This document shows positions 37,073 through 46,970 of a stretch of DNA of 64,000 nucleotides, piece by piece. How positions within the stretch are numbered: position 1 is the stretch's first letter; each line of letters begins with the position of its first letter. This DNA is from an uncultured Bryobacterales bacterium (GTDB lineage Bacteria > Acidobacteriota > Terriglobia > Bryobacterales > UBA6623): NCBI GenBank assembly GCA_951813065.1, contig CATOTH010000004.1:1-64000 (forward strand), in the 5' to 3' direction. The notes below the pieces were generated by a model. It did no database searches, was not told the DNA's origin, and worked only from the letters and a program-made list of their open reading frames with translations. The position numbers and the translations under genes are program-made.

Positions 37073-37756
37073 GCTTGTGTCATGCCATCAAGAAAATTGT
37101 TTCGCATGCACACTTGCGCCCGGTGGAGGGTGGGTCCTGCCTTCCGCGCCGCTTGTGGGCCAGAGCGGGTACTGGTATCCTTTCGTCAATCGAGACGCTG
37201 AGTTGACATCCGATTCCGGTCTCGAGCCTGGCGGCGGGGCATTCTCGCTTCGTGCGCGATCCGCAGGTGGGGATTGGGGGTATTCCGAGGCCGAACTTTC
37301 GCTAGTCGCAGGGCTGCGTGGCGGCTTGGACTGTTTCCGGCGTGCTTGTGCGATCGATCGCACCAGTTTCGGCAGTGGCGAGGGTCAGCAGCGACTCATG
37401 CCGTGCTGCACGCCGGAGGGTCGCGAGCCGGCATCGTGGGGCAACGGCCGGTCTGGATAAAGCTGCTCTGCTTTTCTATTGCCCCTGCGGGTCGGCGTGT
37501 TGGAATGGTTCAGGTCATCCCGAGGTGAGATTGCCTTCCGTGCACGGTGACAGCGGGACCAGAAGAGTTGTGCAGGAGCTACCAAATCGTAGGATTCGGC
37601 CCGGCCTGCTCCGATCGACAGAGCCGTCTGTTTGCGAATGCGGCCAGCCAGGCCAACCACCTGGCCCCGAGGCCCAGGGAGTCTGGGCGCCGCCAGAAAT
37701 GTGAAGAGGCCGAAGGACGCCGAGCTTGATCCACGGCTTGCGGCCCGGAATCAGAA
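37073..37756. other. Intergenic region, no gene recognised
   Basis: 684 bp between the broken antitoxin and the efflux operon. Frames of up to about 130 codons occur on both strands but none has a family look, signal peptide or ribosome site. A TTGACA at 37202-37207 has no matching -10. The efflux promoter presumably lies near its right end but was not identified. Confidence 0.5.
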
Positions 37757-39154
37757 ATGACGAGATCCATCCATCAACCCGTCTACGCCTTGGCGCTCAT
37801 GGCCGCCACGATGCCTGCCCAGGAACCCGCGCCCGAGCAGCCTCCAGGCCCGCTCACGCTGGAGGCAGCCGTAGACCTGTCGGCGCGCCACTTCCCGGCC
37901 GTGCAGGCGTCGTCGGCGGAGGTTTCCGCAGCGGAGAGCGGCATAGCCCTCGCGAAGACCGCGTACCTGCCGCGGGCGGACATGCACCTCGGCGTTAACC
38001 GGGCGACCCGCAACAATGTTTTCGGGTTGATCTTTCCGAACGGAATCATCCCGGGGATCTCCGGTCCTGTTCAGGAAGAATCCGTCCTGACCAGCGGGTT
38101 TGGGAGTTCGGCGGGCGTCCTGCTCTCCTACGAGCCGTTCGATCTGGGCCTGCGGCGGGCAAATGTCCGGGCTGCCGAAGCGGCCAAGACGCGCGCCCAA
38201 GCTGGGCGAGCCATGACAGAGTACGAGGTTTCCCTGAAGACGGCGGATTCCTACCTGCGGGTGGTCGCAAGCCGACGCGCCGTTCGGGCAGCCGAGGCGA
38301 ACGTGGAACGGCTGCAGGTCTTTCACGACTCCGTTCGCGCTTTGGTCCAGAACGATCTGCGGCCCGGCGCGGACCTGTCACGCGTCCAAGCGGAGCTGGC
38401 TCGCTCCCGATCGGACTTGATTCGCGTCCAGCAAGACGAGCAACTGGCGTTGGCTTCGCTGGCGGAGTGGCTCGGGTTTGCCGGGGTCACTGTCGAGATC
38501 GATCCTGCGGGATTGCTGGGCGATCCGCCCATGGTGGACTTGCCGGAGCGTTCGGTAGACGGGCACCCCGTGGCGGCAGTGGAACAGGCCGAGATCGCCT
38601 CCAGGGAGGCCCGGATCGAGGCAATCAAGAAAGAATGGCGGCCGAGGTTCCTGGCTCAGTCCGCATTGTACGGTCGAGGGACAGGGGCCCGGCTCGACGG
38701 GTCCTTCCAGGGAAGCGCCCATGGGCTCGTGCCCGCTGAGGGGAATTGGGCGGTCGGATTCAACATGAACTTCGACCTGCTCGACTACAAGAGGAATCGG
38801 GCCGAGCTCCAAGTCGAAGCCCATCACCTCGAGCGGGACCGTGCGCGGCAGGCGGCGGTCACGCAGGCACTGCGCGGCGATGTCACCCGGGCGAGGATTG
38901 CAGTCCAGTCTGCTCGGGCGATCGCGGAAAACACTCCGGTAGAGCTGGAAGCTGCAGAAGCGTTGGAAACGCAAGCCCAGGCCCGCTACAAGGCCGGCCT
39001 TGGCACTGTGGTCGAAGTGGCGGAAGCCCAGCGGCTGCTTCGCCAAGCCGAAGTGGATGACTCGCTCGCCAGCCTCGGAATCTGGCGCGCCTTGTTCGGG
39101 CTTGCGGCCGCTCAGGGCGAACTGGACGAGCTATTGACGGCGGCTAGCCGGTAG
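37757..39154 (+). CDS. TolC-family outer membrane efflux protein
   Basis: A 465-residue outer membrane factor forming a trimeric channel-tunnel. A leader (YALALMAATMPAQ) precedes the start of the first repeat, LTLEAAVDLSARHFPAVQ. The two-fold repeat typical of TolC is seen as paired helical blocks with LAKTAYLPRADMHLGV and IKKEWRPRFLAQSALYG. The C-terminal coiled part has ALETQAQARYKAGLGTVVEVAEAQRLL, the strongest family signature. It opens an operon with the RND pump 12 bp downstream. No clear ribosome site is seen. Confidence 0.93.
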   Translation: MTRSIHQPVYALALMAATMPAQEPAPEQPPGPLTLEAAVDLSARHFPAVQASSAEVSAAESGIALAKTAYLPRADMHLGVNRATRNNVFGLIFPNGIIPGISGPVQEESVLTSGFGSSAGVLLSYEPFDLGLRRANVRAAEAAKTRAQAGRAMTEYEVSLKTADSYLRVVASRRAVRAAEANVERLQVFHDSVRALVQNDLRPGADLSRVQAELARSRSDLIRVQQDEQLALASLAEWLGFAGVTVEIDPAGLLGDPPMVDLPERSVDGHPVAAVEQAEIASREARIEAIKKEWRPRFLAQSALYGRGTGARLDGSFQGSAHGLVPAEGNWAVGFNMNFDLLDYKRNRAELQVEAHHLERDRARQAAVTQALRGDVTRARIAVQSARAIAENTPVELEAAEALETQAQARYKAGLGTVVEVAEAQRLLRQAEVDDSLASLGIWRALFGLAAAQGELDELLTAASR

Positions 39155-39166
39155 AGGGATCGAACC

Positions 39167-42100
39167 ATGTGGCTCATTCATGCCGCGATGCGGCGGCCGA
39201 TTACAGTCCTGATGGTGATTCTTGGCGTGGCGCTGGCGTCCGCGCTGGCACTGACCCGCATGAAGGCTGATATCTTTCCGGATCTCGGCACTCCGGTCAT
39301 CTATGTTGCCCAGCCCTATGGCGGGATGGACCCGGCGCAGATGGAAGGGTACCTCGTGAATTACTACGAGTATCACTTCCTCTACATTCGCGGGATTGAT
39401 CATGTCGAATCGCGATCGATCCAGGGCGCGGCGCTGATGAAGCTGCATTTCCATGAGGACACGGACATGGCGACTGCCATGTCCGAGACGGTCGCACAGG
39501 TCAACCGTTCGCGTTCGTTCATGCCGCCGGGAACGGTGCCGCCATTCATCATGCGGTTCGATGCCGGCAGTGTGCCGGTTGGCTATCTGGTGTTCTCGAG
39601 TGAGACACGGGGCGTTGATGAAATTGCGGACCTGGCGCTGTTCAGGGTGCGGCCCATGTTCTCGCGGCTCGAGGGGGTCTCTGCCCCGCCGCCATACGGG
39701 GGCAGCGCCCGCAGCCTCGTCGTGCGAGTAGATCCCGACAAGCTGCGCGCCTATAGCCTGTCACCGGATGACGTCGTTCAGGCGATCGCGAAGACCAACA
39801 CGATCTCGCCGTCAGGCAGTGTTCGCATCGATGACAAGAACTATCTAGCGCCGGTCAACTCGACAGTCGTGCAGGCGGCCGATTTGAACGATGTGCCGAT
39901 CACGAGCGGATCGGGACCGGCGGTCTTTCTGCGCGATGTCGGCTACGCGGAGGACGCCGCCGACATCCTCACCAGCTACGCTCTCGTCGATGGCGCTCGC
40001 GCCGTGTACATCGCCGCGACCAAGCGAGCCGATGCATCGACGCTTGAAGTCGTGCAGCGGGTGAAGGATTCGCTTCCCACGTTCCGGGCCGCGATTCCGG
40101 AAGACATCAACGTTTCCTTCGAATTCGACCAGTCGTTCTACGTCCTCAATGCGATCCGGGCTCTCACGATCGAAGGGGTCTTGGGCGCCCTGTTCACGGG
40201 GTTGATCGTGCTCTTGACTCTCGGCAGCTTCCGCAGCGCGATCGTCGTTGTGATGACGATTCCGATCGCGCTGCTCTCGGCCACTGTCGCCCTCTGGGCG
40301 GCCGGGCAGTCGATCAACTTGATGACTCTCGGCGGCCTAACTCTCGCGATCGGCATCCTGGTAGACGAGTCGATCATTGCTGTTGAGAACATCCATACGC
40401 ACCTAGCCCAGGGAAAGCCCGTGGCGAAAGCCGTCCTGGAGGCCAGTCGCGAGGTGGTCGTGCCACGGCTGCTGGCCATGCTCTGCGTCGTCTCGGTTTT
40501 CGCGCCGTCATTCTTCATGACGGGCGTGGCCCAAGCGATTTTCGTCCCCCTTGCCTTGGCCGTTGCTTTCTCGATGATCTCGTCCTACTTCCTGGCCAGC
40601 ACATTCGTGCCGATCATGGAGACCTGGCTGAACCGTAGGGCGAGCCATGCGTCGATCATGCGCCGGACCTGGTTCTCTCCCATCCAGCGCGCTTTCGGCA
40701 ACGTGTCGAGCGGTCTCGTTGCGCTGCGCTGGCCGATATTCGGCTTGTACCTCATTGGCACCGCCGGAATCCTGTACTACGTCGGTGGCGGTCTCGGGAT
40801 GGACATTTTTCCGCGGATGGATACCAACTCGCTTCAGATGAGGGTGCGAGGCCCGTCAGGGACGCGCGTGGAGCGAACTGAACGGATAGCGCAGCAAGTT
40901 CTCGCCGCTGTTGACGAGATTGTTGGGCCGGAAAACGTCGAGAAGTCGATCGCGTTTGTCGGCGTCCAGCCGTCCAGCTTTCCGGTCAACCTGATTTTCC
41001 TGTGGACGGGCGGGCCGCACGAAGCGGTCATGCGGATCGCGCTGAACCCCGACTCCGGCATTCCAACGGCGAGGGTTGAAGAGGAACTGCGCAGGCGGGT
41101 GTCCGAGCTGGCGCCGGGCACGCAGATTGCGTTCGAGTCGCCTGACTTGGTCAGCCAGGTCATGAGCTTCGGCGCGCCGACACCGATCGAGATCGCCGTT
41201 GCTGGCCCGGACCTGGCCGAGAGCGAAGCCTACGCCCGCGAGGTGGTGGCGCGACTCGAGACCGTCGACTATCTCCGCGATGTTCAAATTGGAGAACTGC
41301 TCGAGTATCCGTCCGTCGAGATCAACGTGGATCGAAAGCGCGCGGCGCAACTGGACGTTTCGGTCGAGGAGATCGGCAAGGCACTCGCCCCTGCCACGTG
41401 GTCCAGCCGCTTTACGACGCCCGTCTATTGGGCGGATCCAAAATCAGGCATCGCGTACCAGGTCCAGGTGGAAATCCCGCAGTCGATGATCCAATCCCTG
41501 GAAGATGTCTCCCGGGTGCCGGTCAAGAGCCGCGCCCCTGCACCGACTCTGGTAGGGGATGTCGCCGAAGTCACGTTCGGCCAGGCAGTGGGCGAATACC
41601 ACCGGTACAACATGCAGCGCATGGTGACTGTGACGGCCAACGTCGTCGATCACGACCTGGGTCGAGCGGCCGCTGACATCCGCATGGCACTATCTGAACT
41701 GCCCCCGCCCCGTGGAGTCAACGTCAATGTCCGCGGCCAGGTCAGCCCGATGGAGCTGATGACCGGCAGCTTGGAGCTGGGCCTGATGCTGGCAGTCGTC
41801 GCTGTGTTCCTGTTGCTGGCTGCGTATTTTCAATCGGTCAGCGTCGCCTTCGCTGTGATCATGGCGATTCCCGCGGTGTTGTCCGGCGTGATCCTTGCAT
41901 TGACGTTGACGGGAGTGACGCTCAACATCCAGTCGTTCATGGGAGCGATCATGGCAATCGGCGTCTCGGTTGCCGACTCGATCCTGCTCTGCACTTTTGC
42001 CGAGAAGTTCAGGCGGGCCGGCATGTCATCGGTTGAGGCCGCTGTCGAGGCATCGCGCTCGCGAATGCGCCCGATCCTGATGACAAGCGTGGTGATGATC

Positions 42101-42325
42101 GCGGGCATGACACCGCTGGCGCTCGGTGCTGAGCAGACCGCTCCACTTGGAATCGCGGTGATCGGCGGGCTCGTTGCCTCGACGCTGGCGGCCTTGGTCG
42201 TGATTCCGTCAGTATTCGCCGTGGTTCAAAGAAACGCGTCGACATCGTCAGCTTCGATCGACCCCGAAGATCCCGGAAGCCCGCATTACACCGGCGGTCC
42301 GGCGCCGGCGTCCCCCGTTGCCTAG
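39167..42325 (+). CDS. RND efflux transporter, AcrB-like
   Basis: A 1052-residue proton-driven inner-membrane pump with the twofold RND plan: 12 TM segments and two large periplasmic loops after TM1 and TM7. TM1 is near 12-30 (RPITVLMVILGVALASALAL). The TM4 motif is GILVDESIIAVENI near 402-415, where AcrB has two Asp; here the second is Glu, a variation seen in several RND subgroups. TM7 is near 530. It is preceded by GAGGGA. Substrate is unknown; heavy metals are less likely as the HME signature is absent. Order is TolC-RND-adaptor, the reverse of the usual adaptor-first layout. Confidence 0.93.
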   Translation: MWLIHAAMRRPITVLMVILGVALASALALTRMKADIFPDLGTPVIYVAQPYGGMDPAQMEGYLVNYYEYHFLYIRGIDHVESRSIQGAALMKLHFHEDTDMATAMSETVAQVNRSRSFMPPGTVPPFIMRFDAGSVPVGYLVFSSETRGVDEIADLALFRVRPMFSRLEGVSAPPPYGGSARSLVVRVDPDKLRAYSLSPDDVVQAIAKTNTISPSGSVRIDDKNYLAPVNSTVVQAADLNDVPITSGSGPAVFLRDVGYAEDAADILTSYALVDGARAVYIAATKRADASTLEVVQRVKDSLPTFRAAIPEDINVSFEFDQSFYVLNAIRALTIEGVLGALFTGLIVLLTLGSFRSAIVVVMTIPIALLSATVALWAAGQSINLMTLGGLTLAIGILVDESIIAVENIHTHLAQGKPVAKAVLEASREVVVPRLLAMLCVVSVFAPSFFMTGVAQAIFVPLALAVAFSMISSYFLASTFVPIMETWLNRRASHASIMRRTWFSPIQRAFGNVSSGLVALRWPIFGLYLIGTAGILYYVGGGLGMDIFPRMDTNSLQMRVRGPSGTRVERTERIAQQVLAAVDEIVGPENVEKSIAFVGVQPSSFPVNLIFLWTGGPHEAVMRIALNPDSGIPTARVEEELRRRVSELAPGTQIAFESPDLVSQVMSFGAPTPIEIAVAGPDLAESEAYAREVVARLETVDYLRDVQIGELLEYPSVEINVDRKRAAQLDVSVEEIGKALAPATWSSRFTTPVYWADPKSGIAYQVQVEIPQSMIQSLEDVSRVPVKSRAPAPTLVGDVAEVTFGQAVGEYHRYNMQRMVTVTANVVDHDLGRAAADIRMALSELPPPRGVNVNVRGQVSPMELMTGSLELGLMLAVVAVFLLLAAYFQSVSVAFAVIMAIPAVLSGVILALTLTGVTLNIQSFMGAIMAIGVSVADSILLCTFAEKFRRAGMSSVEAAVEASRSRMRPILMTSVVMIAGMTPLALGAEQTAPLGIAVIGGLVASTLAALVVIPSVFAVVQRNASTSSASIDPEDPGSPHYTGGPAPASPVA

Positions 42326-42340
42326 AAGGGAAAACCCATC

Positions 42341-43441
42341 ATGCGTATCACCATCCTTGCCGCACTGCTACTCTCTTCGACCCCGCTTCTGGCCCAGGAA
42401 TCCAGGACTGTTCGCACGGAACTGACCCAGGTCGTCTCGAAATCGCTGGATGAGATGATGGTCATCCCCGGTGAACTGAAGCCCTACCAGCGCGTGGATA
42501 TTCATGCCAAGGTCACGGGTTTCGTCGAAGTCGTCCACGTGGATCGCGGGTCGTTTGTCGAGGAAGGGCAGCTCCTTGCGGAGATGAGCGCGCCCGAGCT
42601 CGAAGCCCAGCGGATCGAGGCCCAGGCGAGAATCCCGGCGGTCGAATCCCAGCGGATCGAGGCACGCGCCAGACTCGCCGCGGCTCTGAGCACGTTTCAG
42701 AAGCTGTCCGAAGCGGCCAAGACTCCGGGAGTTGTCGCTGGCAACGATGTGGTGCTGGCGGAAGCCAACGTGAAGGCTGAGGAAGCACGGATTGCTGCGC
42801 TCGATCAGACCATCGCCGCCCACGAAGCCTCAGTCCGAGCTCTCGAAGAGATCGAGAAGTATCTGAAGGTGATGGCGCCGTTCGCCGGCGTGGTCACCCA
42901 GCGCCTCGCTCATCCCGGCGCGCTCGCCGGGCCACGAGGCGATACGGCCATGCCGTTGTTCACGATCGAGCAGGTGTCGCGCTTGCGCCTCGTTGCCGCC
43001 GTTCCGGAAGCGTACAGACAGAGCATCGCGCGTGGCCGGAAGGTGCAGTTCAGTGTCGCCGCGTTTCCGGCTGAAGCCTTCACCGCGGTTGTGGCGAGGC
43101 CGGCCTACGCCGTCGATCCCAAGACCCGGACGATGCCGGTCGAGTTGGATTTCACCAATACCGGGACCAAGCTGACGCCGGGCATGTACGCCGAGGTCCA
43201 GTGGCCGGTCCGGCGCTCGGACGAAACGCTGTTTGTCCCGCAGAGCGCGATCATTGCGACTACTGAGCGCATCTTCGTGATCCGAGTTGCCAATGGCGAG
43301 GCCGAATGGGTCAACGTTCGTCGTAGCCAGTCGGAGGGGGATCTCGCCGAGGTATTTGGCAATATCGAGGTAGGCGACACGATTGTTCTGCGGGCAACCG
43401 ACGAGATCAGGCCTGGAACAGAGGTGCTGGAGCGACAGTAG
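42341..43441 (+). CDS. RND efflux periplasmic adaptor subunit
   Basis: A 366-residue membrane fusion protein linking the RND pump to TolC. It has a signal peptide (MRITILAALLLSSTPLLA), an N-terminal barrel-sandwich half (IPGELKPYQRVDIHAKVTGFVEVVHVDRG), an alpha-hairpin of about 100 residues (EAQRIEAQARIPAVESQRIE), the second lipoyl half (VMAPFAGVVTQRLAHPGALAG) and a beta-barrel with TPGMYAEVQWPV and FVPQSAII. AAGGG precedes the ATG, 15 bp after the pump gene. Confidence 0.95.
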   Translation: MRITILAALLLSSTPLLAQESRTVRTELTQVVSKSLDEMMVIPGELKPYQRVDIHAKVTGFVEVVHVDRGSFVEEGQLLAEMSAPELEAQRIEAQARIPAVESQRIEARARLAAALSTFQKLSEAAKTPGVVAGNDVVLAEANVKAEEARIAALDQTIAAHEASVRALEEIEKYLKVMAPFAGVVTQRLAHPGALAGPRGDTAMPLFTIEQVSRLRLVAAVPEAYRQSIARGRKVQFSVAAFPAEAFTAVVARPAYAVDPKTRTMPVELDFTNTGTKLTPGMYAEVQWPVRRSDETLFVPQSAIIATTERIFVIRVANGEAEWVNVRRSQSEGDLAEVFGNIEVGDTIVLRATDEIRPGTEVLERQ

Positions 43442-43644
43442 TCTGTCTGTTGCCTGTTCGTCCAGAGCTTAGGGCCCGTACGGTCTTCACAGGCCTCGAG
43501 GCAGTTGGGGAGACAATCGTTCTGGGGCTCCAGCCAGCGCTCCGGGCGGCGGCGGACATTGCCATGGGAACGGTCCTGATCGGCGCCCCGTTTCGGGCGT
43601 GACAGGAGTCTCGCTTGGGCGCCGACCTCGTCTCCAGCGAGCCG

Positions 43645-44685
43645 TCAGTAACGCAGACTCCTTCTGAAGTCTGGCGTTTGGCCGCCCTTGACCAAGGTGC
43701 TCCAGGTATCGAGTCTGCCCCGGTCCATTGTCCAGAATTTCGAGCACAGCGCGAAGTACCCGAGCACAACTTCTGATTCGCCTAGCTCGAGCAACTCATG
43801 TGCCAAGGTCATGTCCGGGCCGAACGAGTTCAGCTGAGGCGACCCCGGTGTTCTGCCGGCGGCGATCAGGCGCAACTTCGCCTCTTCAATGCGCCCTTCC
43901 AAGAGCGCAATGCGGCCCAGGGTGAGGTTCCCATAATGGACCCGATTGCCATGGTTCCAGCCTTCTCCGTTCTCTTCCAGCATTGCCTTGGCGTACTCCT
44001 TGGCCTTCTCGATGGCGCCAGCGTTGAATGCTGTGGTGCCGAGGTCCGTCAAGAGGTAGCCGCGTCGCAGTTCGTCCGACAATTCATAAGCACGCTCAAA
44101 CTGCGCCAGCGCTCGCCTGACAGCCTCTGGATCTCTCTTTCCATCACGGAGTCGGCTGTCCAACCGGTGTAGCTGCCCGAGCTGCCTGGCCCAGCCCGGG
44201 TCCCCTGCATCAATGGACTGCGCACGTTCGAGGAGTTGGATTGCGAGTTTCCGATCGCTTAGCGTGAAGAATTCCGCCGCATGCTCCAGCACGGCAAGGT
44301 TGTTGGGATCGTTTTCGAGATGCCAAGACCACGCGTCCTTTCCTTCGACATAGCCTTCGGGGGAGAAAACGCGGTTGATGTTGGCCTCAGGGCCAGCCAG
44401 AGCATTCGCTTCCGGTGCGTTCTTGATCAACCAAACGACATGCTCACGGTGTCTATCACGGGCAGCGTCGTCGCGGAATTGCCGAAAGTAATACCCGACG
44501 AGCTGAACTCTCGCCAGCAGGTCTTCTGGGTTCTCAGCAAGCTCCGCCTCCAGCGATGCAGCTTTTTCTGGTGTGATCTTGCTGCCTGCTCGCAGGTGGC
44601 CACGTAGGTCCTGCGTGAGACCCGACGAAAAGAGACCGGTTCCCAACAACAAGGCCGGGATAGCGAAGAAGAACCTGATTGGCAT
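43645..44685 (-). CDS. Secreted repeat protein, first of three paralogues
   Basis: A 346-residue exported protein. The ATG at 44685 follows AGAAGG and gives a signal peptide (MPIRFFFAIPALLLGTGLFSSG). The rest is nearly all helical and reads as degenerate TPR-like repeats: AASLEAELAENPEDLLARVQLVGYY, then HAAEFFTLSDRKLAIQLLERAQ, and LTLGRIALLEGRIEEAKLRL, ending in LNSFGPDMTLAHELLELGE and VLGYFALCSKFW. The same protein family recurs at 45106 and 49608, with the closest match in the last 120 residues. No catalytic motif is seen, so binding or scaffolding is the likely role. Longer readings upstream begin without a ribosome site. Confidence 0.78.
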   Translation of the reverse strand: MPIRFFFAIPALLLGTGLFSSGLTQDLRGHLRAGSKITPEKAASLEAELAENPEDLLARVQLVGYYFRQFRDDAARDRHREHVVWLIKNAPEANALAGPEANINRVFSPEGYVEGKDAWSWHLENDPNNLAVLEHAAEFFTLSDRKLAIQLLERAQSIDAGDPGWARQLGQLHRLDSRLRDGKRDPEAVRRALAQFERAYELSDELRRGYLLTDLGTTAFNAGAIEKAKEYAKAMLEENGEGWNHGNRVHYGNLTLGRIALLEGRIEEAKLRLIAAGRTPGSPQLNSFGPDMTLAHELLELGESEVVLGYFALCSKFWTMDRGRLDTWSTLVKGGQTPDFRRSLRY

Positions 44686-45105
44686 CTTGAACCTTCTGGA
44701 GTGAACCAAACAGTCGATCTGACAGTCTGTATAGACCCCGCATATGGACTTCAAGTTCCCGAGAACTGATCGGGTTCGATGCGCGATGATCGCGGTGTGA
44801 ATCGAACCCGCATGAATCCCCTCAAGTCGGCCTGGAGACGTGAGAGTGTTGCTTGGATGCAGTTCTGGGACTTCATATGCCTCGTCCCGGCGGTGTCCAT
44901 GATGCCAGCCAGCACGGCGGTTGAGGTCGAAAGAACGTGACGATCGGTGCCCTGTCTGTTGGGAGCCGCCGGAGGCTCGGCTAGGCCCCTCCAAGCGTCA
45001 AGTGGAAATCTGTGGACGGTTCAGCAATGGCGTGACGAGGAGCCCTCCGCATTCAGGGGGCAGAGGGAAGAAAGCGCGCTGATCCGAGTCTGTTGCGGAC
45101 CGGTG
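44686..45105. other. Intergenic region between paralogues 1 and 2
   Basis: 420 bp. The right part follows the stop of paralogue 2. On the minus strand, sequence just upstream of paralogue 1 has a TATACA hexamer near 44731-44736 that could be a -10 box. No other feature or gene is seen. Confidence 0.4.
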
Positions 45106-46152
45106 TCAGTAGATCAGGTTCGCACCAAAGTCTGGAATCCTACCGCTCGTCACCTGCTCGGACCACCTGCGGAGTTTGTCCTTGGCGCGATCCGTGTCCC
45201 AGAACTTTGAGCACAACTCGAAGTACTCGAGGACGATCTCCCTCTCGCCTAGTTCGACCAATTCCTTGGCGAGTGCCATGTTCGGCCCGAACGAGTTCAA
45301 CGTTGGGGCACCCGGTGTCCCGCCGGCCGAGAGGAGGCGGTTCTTGGCCTCCTGCAGCCGACCCTCGGCAAGTGCGATTCTCCCGAGCGTGAGGTGACCG
45401 TGGTGAACCAGGGTCCCACGATTCCAGCCTCGGCTGCTCCGGCTCAACATGGATTCCGCGTACTCTCGCGCCTTCTCGACTTCCCCGGCGGTTAAGGCTG
45501 CCTTGCCAAGTCCTTCCAGCAGGCCGTCGCGCTGCCTCTCGTTGGAGAGTTCGTAAGCTCGCTCGAATTGAGCCAGAGCTCTGACGGCGGCCGTGACGTC
45601 AGCAGATCCACTCGCACTCTGCATGTCCAATCTATGCAGATGTCCAAGCTCCTTTGCCCACGACGGATTCAAATCGTCAAGCGCCTGCGCGCGCTCGAGC
45701 AGCTGGATCGCGGTTGTCCGATCGCCGAGCGTATGGAACTGAGCCGCATTTTTCAGAATCGCGAGGTTGTTCGGGTGCCTCTCCAGGTGCTCAGTCCACA
45801 AGCGCGTTGCCTCCCCGTATGTTGCGGAGTAAAGGCCACGCGTGATCATGGCCTCTGAGCTATCCAGAACGTTCGTTTCCGGTGCGTTCTCGATCAGCCA
45901 GAGGACGTGTTCGTGGCGTCTCGTGCGAGCCGAACGGTCCCTGAACAGCCGGGCGTAGTACCCGACGAGCTCAGCTCGGGCGAACAGGTTCTCAGGGTCT
46001 CTGTCAAGCTCTGCTTCCAGGGATTCGGCCTTCTCCGGAGTGAGGTTTCTGCCTGCTCGCAAATGCTCGCGCAGATCCTGTGCAATCACCGATGAAACGA
46101 GCCCGGCACCGAGTACTGAGACGAGGGTAGCGTAGAACAACCTGACTGGCAT
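45106..46152 (-). CDS. Secreted repeat protein, second of three paralogues
   Basis: A 348-residue exported protein of the same family as its neighbours. The ATG at 46152 has a strong GGAGG and gives a leader (MPVRLFYATLVSVLGAGLVSSVIAQ). Mature sequence starts DLREHLRAGRNLTPEKAESL, close to paralogue 1. The central helical repeats (RHEHVLWLIENAPETNVL, NNLAILKNAAQFHTLGDR) and the C-terminus (LNSFGPNMALAKELVELGE, IVLEYFELCSKFW, ending PDFGANLIY) align along the whole length with the other two. A TATACT hexamer at 46194-46199 (minus strand) may be its -10 box. Function unknown. Confidence 0.78.
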   Translation of the reverse strand: MPVRLFYATLVSVLGAGLVSSVIAQDLREHLRAGRNLTPEKAESLEAELDRDPENLFARAELVGYYARLFRDRSARTRRHEHVLWLIENAPETNVLDSSEAMITRGLYSATYGEATRLWTEHLERHPNNLAILKNAAQFHTLGDRTTAIQLLERAQALDDLNPSWAKELGHLHRLDMQSASGSADVTAAVRALAQFERAYELSNERQRDGLLEGLGKAALTAGEVEKAREYAESMLSRSSRGWNRGTLVHHGHLTLGRIALAEGRLQEAKNRLLSAGGTPGAPTLNSFGPNMALAKELVELGEREIVLEYFELCSKFWDTDRAKDKLRRWSEQVTSGRIPDFGANLIY

Positions 46153-46695
46153 GTCGCACCTCCGGCGTGGCCTGACCGCTAGGACTACTACGCAGTATAG
46201 GTCTGCCCTCTCGTTCCGGATGGCACGGATCATGCAAGCTGTAATGAGATGCGTTGTAGGCTGTGTTCACAACGCTCTGGGAATCGCTAGACGCCAGTTG
46301 GCACTCCTAGACTAGGCGGACCCGAGCCTACCTCGCCAACACTCATTGAGCCCCCCCGAGGGTTGATCAGATCAAGGTTTCCCATTAGCTCAGCGGCGAG
46401 CCAAGACAGCCCTCTGCGTCGATTACAATCGGGGGCTCACGTTCAGGGCTTTGACCGCTCTTGCCGTGCAAACTACGGTGTTCTCTGGGCTTGTACAAGC
46501 TATTCGAGATGACTGGTCACCGACCTCCTCAGGAAGCGGACTCTCCTCGTTGGGAACACCATCGCGCGCACTCGACGGCCGACAAACTGGGGACTGAGTT
46601 CAGGCCGAGTACCGCATTCCGGGCCAGCGTTGGCTGGTATTGGGCCGGTCGCACAGCAACGCCCGAGGAAAATCATCGATGGGGCAGGAATAGGC
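46153..46695. other. Intergenic region before the VapBC pair
   Basis: 543 bp between divergent genes. Apart from the likely paralogue 2 promoter near 46194 and the toxin-antitoxin operator at the right end, no gene or repeat is recognised. Confidence 0.4.
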
Positions 46696-46726
46696 ACACG
46701 AGAATCGTGCTACACTGATCTCGTGT
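46696..46726 (+). promoter_or_regulatory. Inverted repeat over the vapBC promoter
   Basis: ACACGAG at 46696-46702 and CTCGTGT at 46720-46726 form a perfect seven-base inverted repeat around a TACACT -10-like box (46711-46716). The antitoxin ATG follows at 46728 with no ribosome site, so the message is probably close to leaderless. Antitoxin binding here would block transcription. Confidence 0.6.
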
Positions 46727-46727
46727 C

Positions 46728-46970
46728 ATGAGAAACGTTACGATCACGCTTACCGAAGAACTTGCCTTGTGGTTGCGGGTGCGGGCTGCCGAGCAGGACC
46801 GAAGTGTCTCGAGCTGGCTGGCTACCTTGATTGAGGGGATGAAACTCCAGGAGGACGACTACCGGAGCGCGATGGAACGGACGCTGGCGATCAAACCCCG
46901 GCAAGCAGAGTGGATTGAGGGACACAGACCGACGAGGGACGAGTTGCATGACCGGGGCGGTCTTCGTTGA
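46728..46970 (+). CDS. VapB-type ribbon-helix-helix antitoxin
   Basis: An 80-residue antitoxin. The first 40 residues (MRNVTITLTEELALWLRVRA, DRSVSSWLATLI) have the ribbon-helix-helix pattern for DNA binding; the rest is charged and would wrap the toxin. It overlaps the toxin gene by 23 bp and lies directly after an operator-like repeat, so autoregulation is expected. Confidence 0.85.
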   Translation: MRNVTITLTEELALWLRVRAAEQDRSVSSWLATLIEGMKLQEDDYRSAMERTLAIKPRQAEWIEGHRPTRDELHDRGGLR

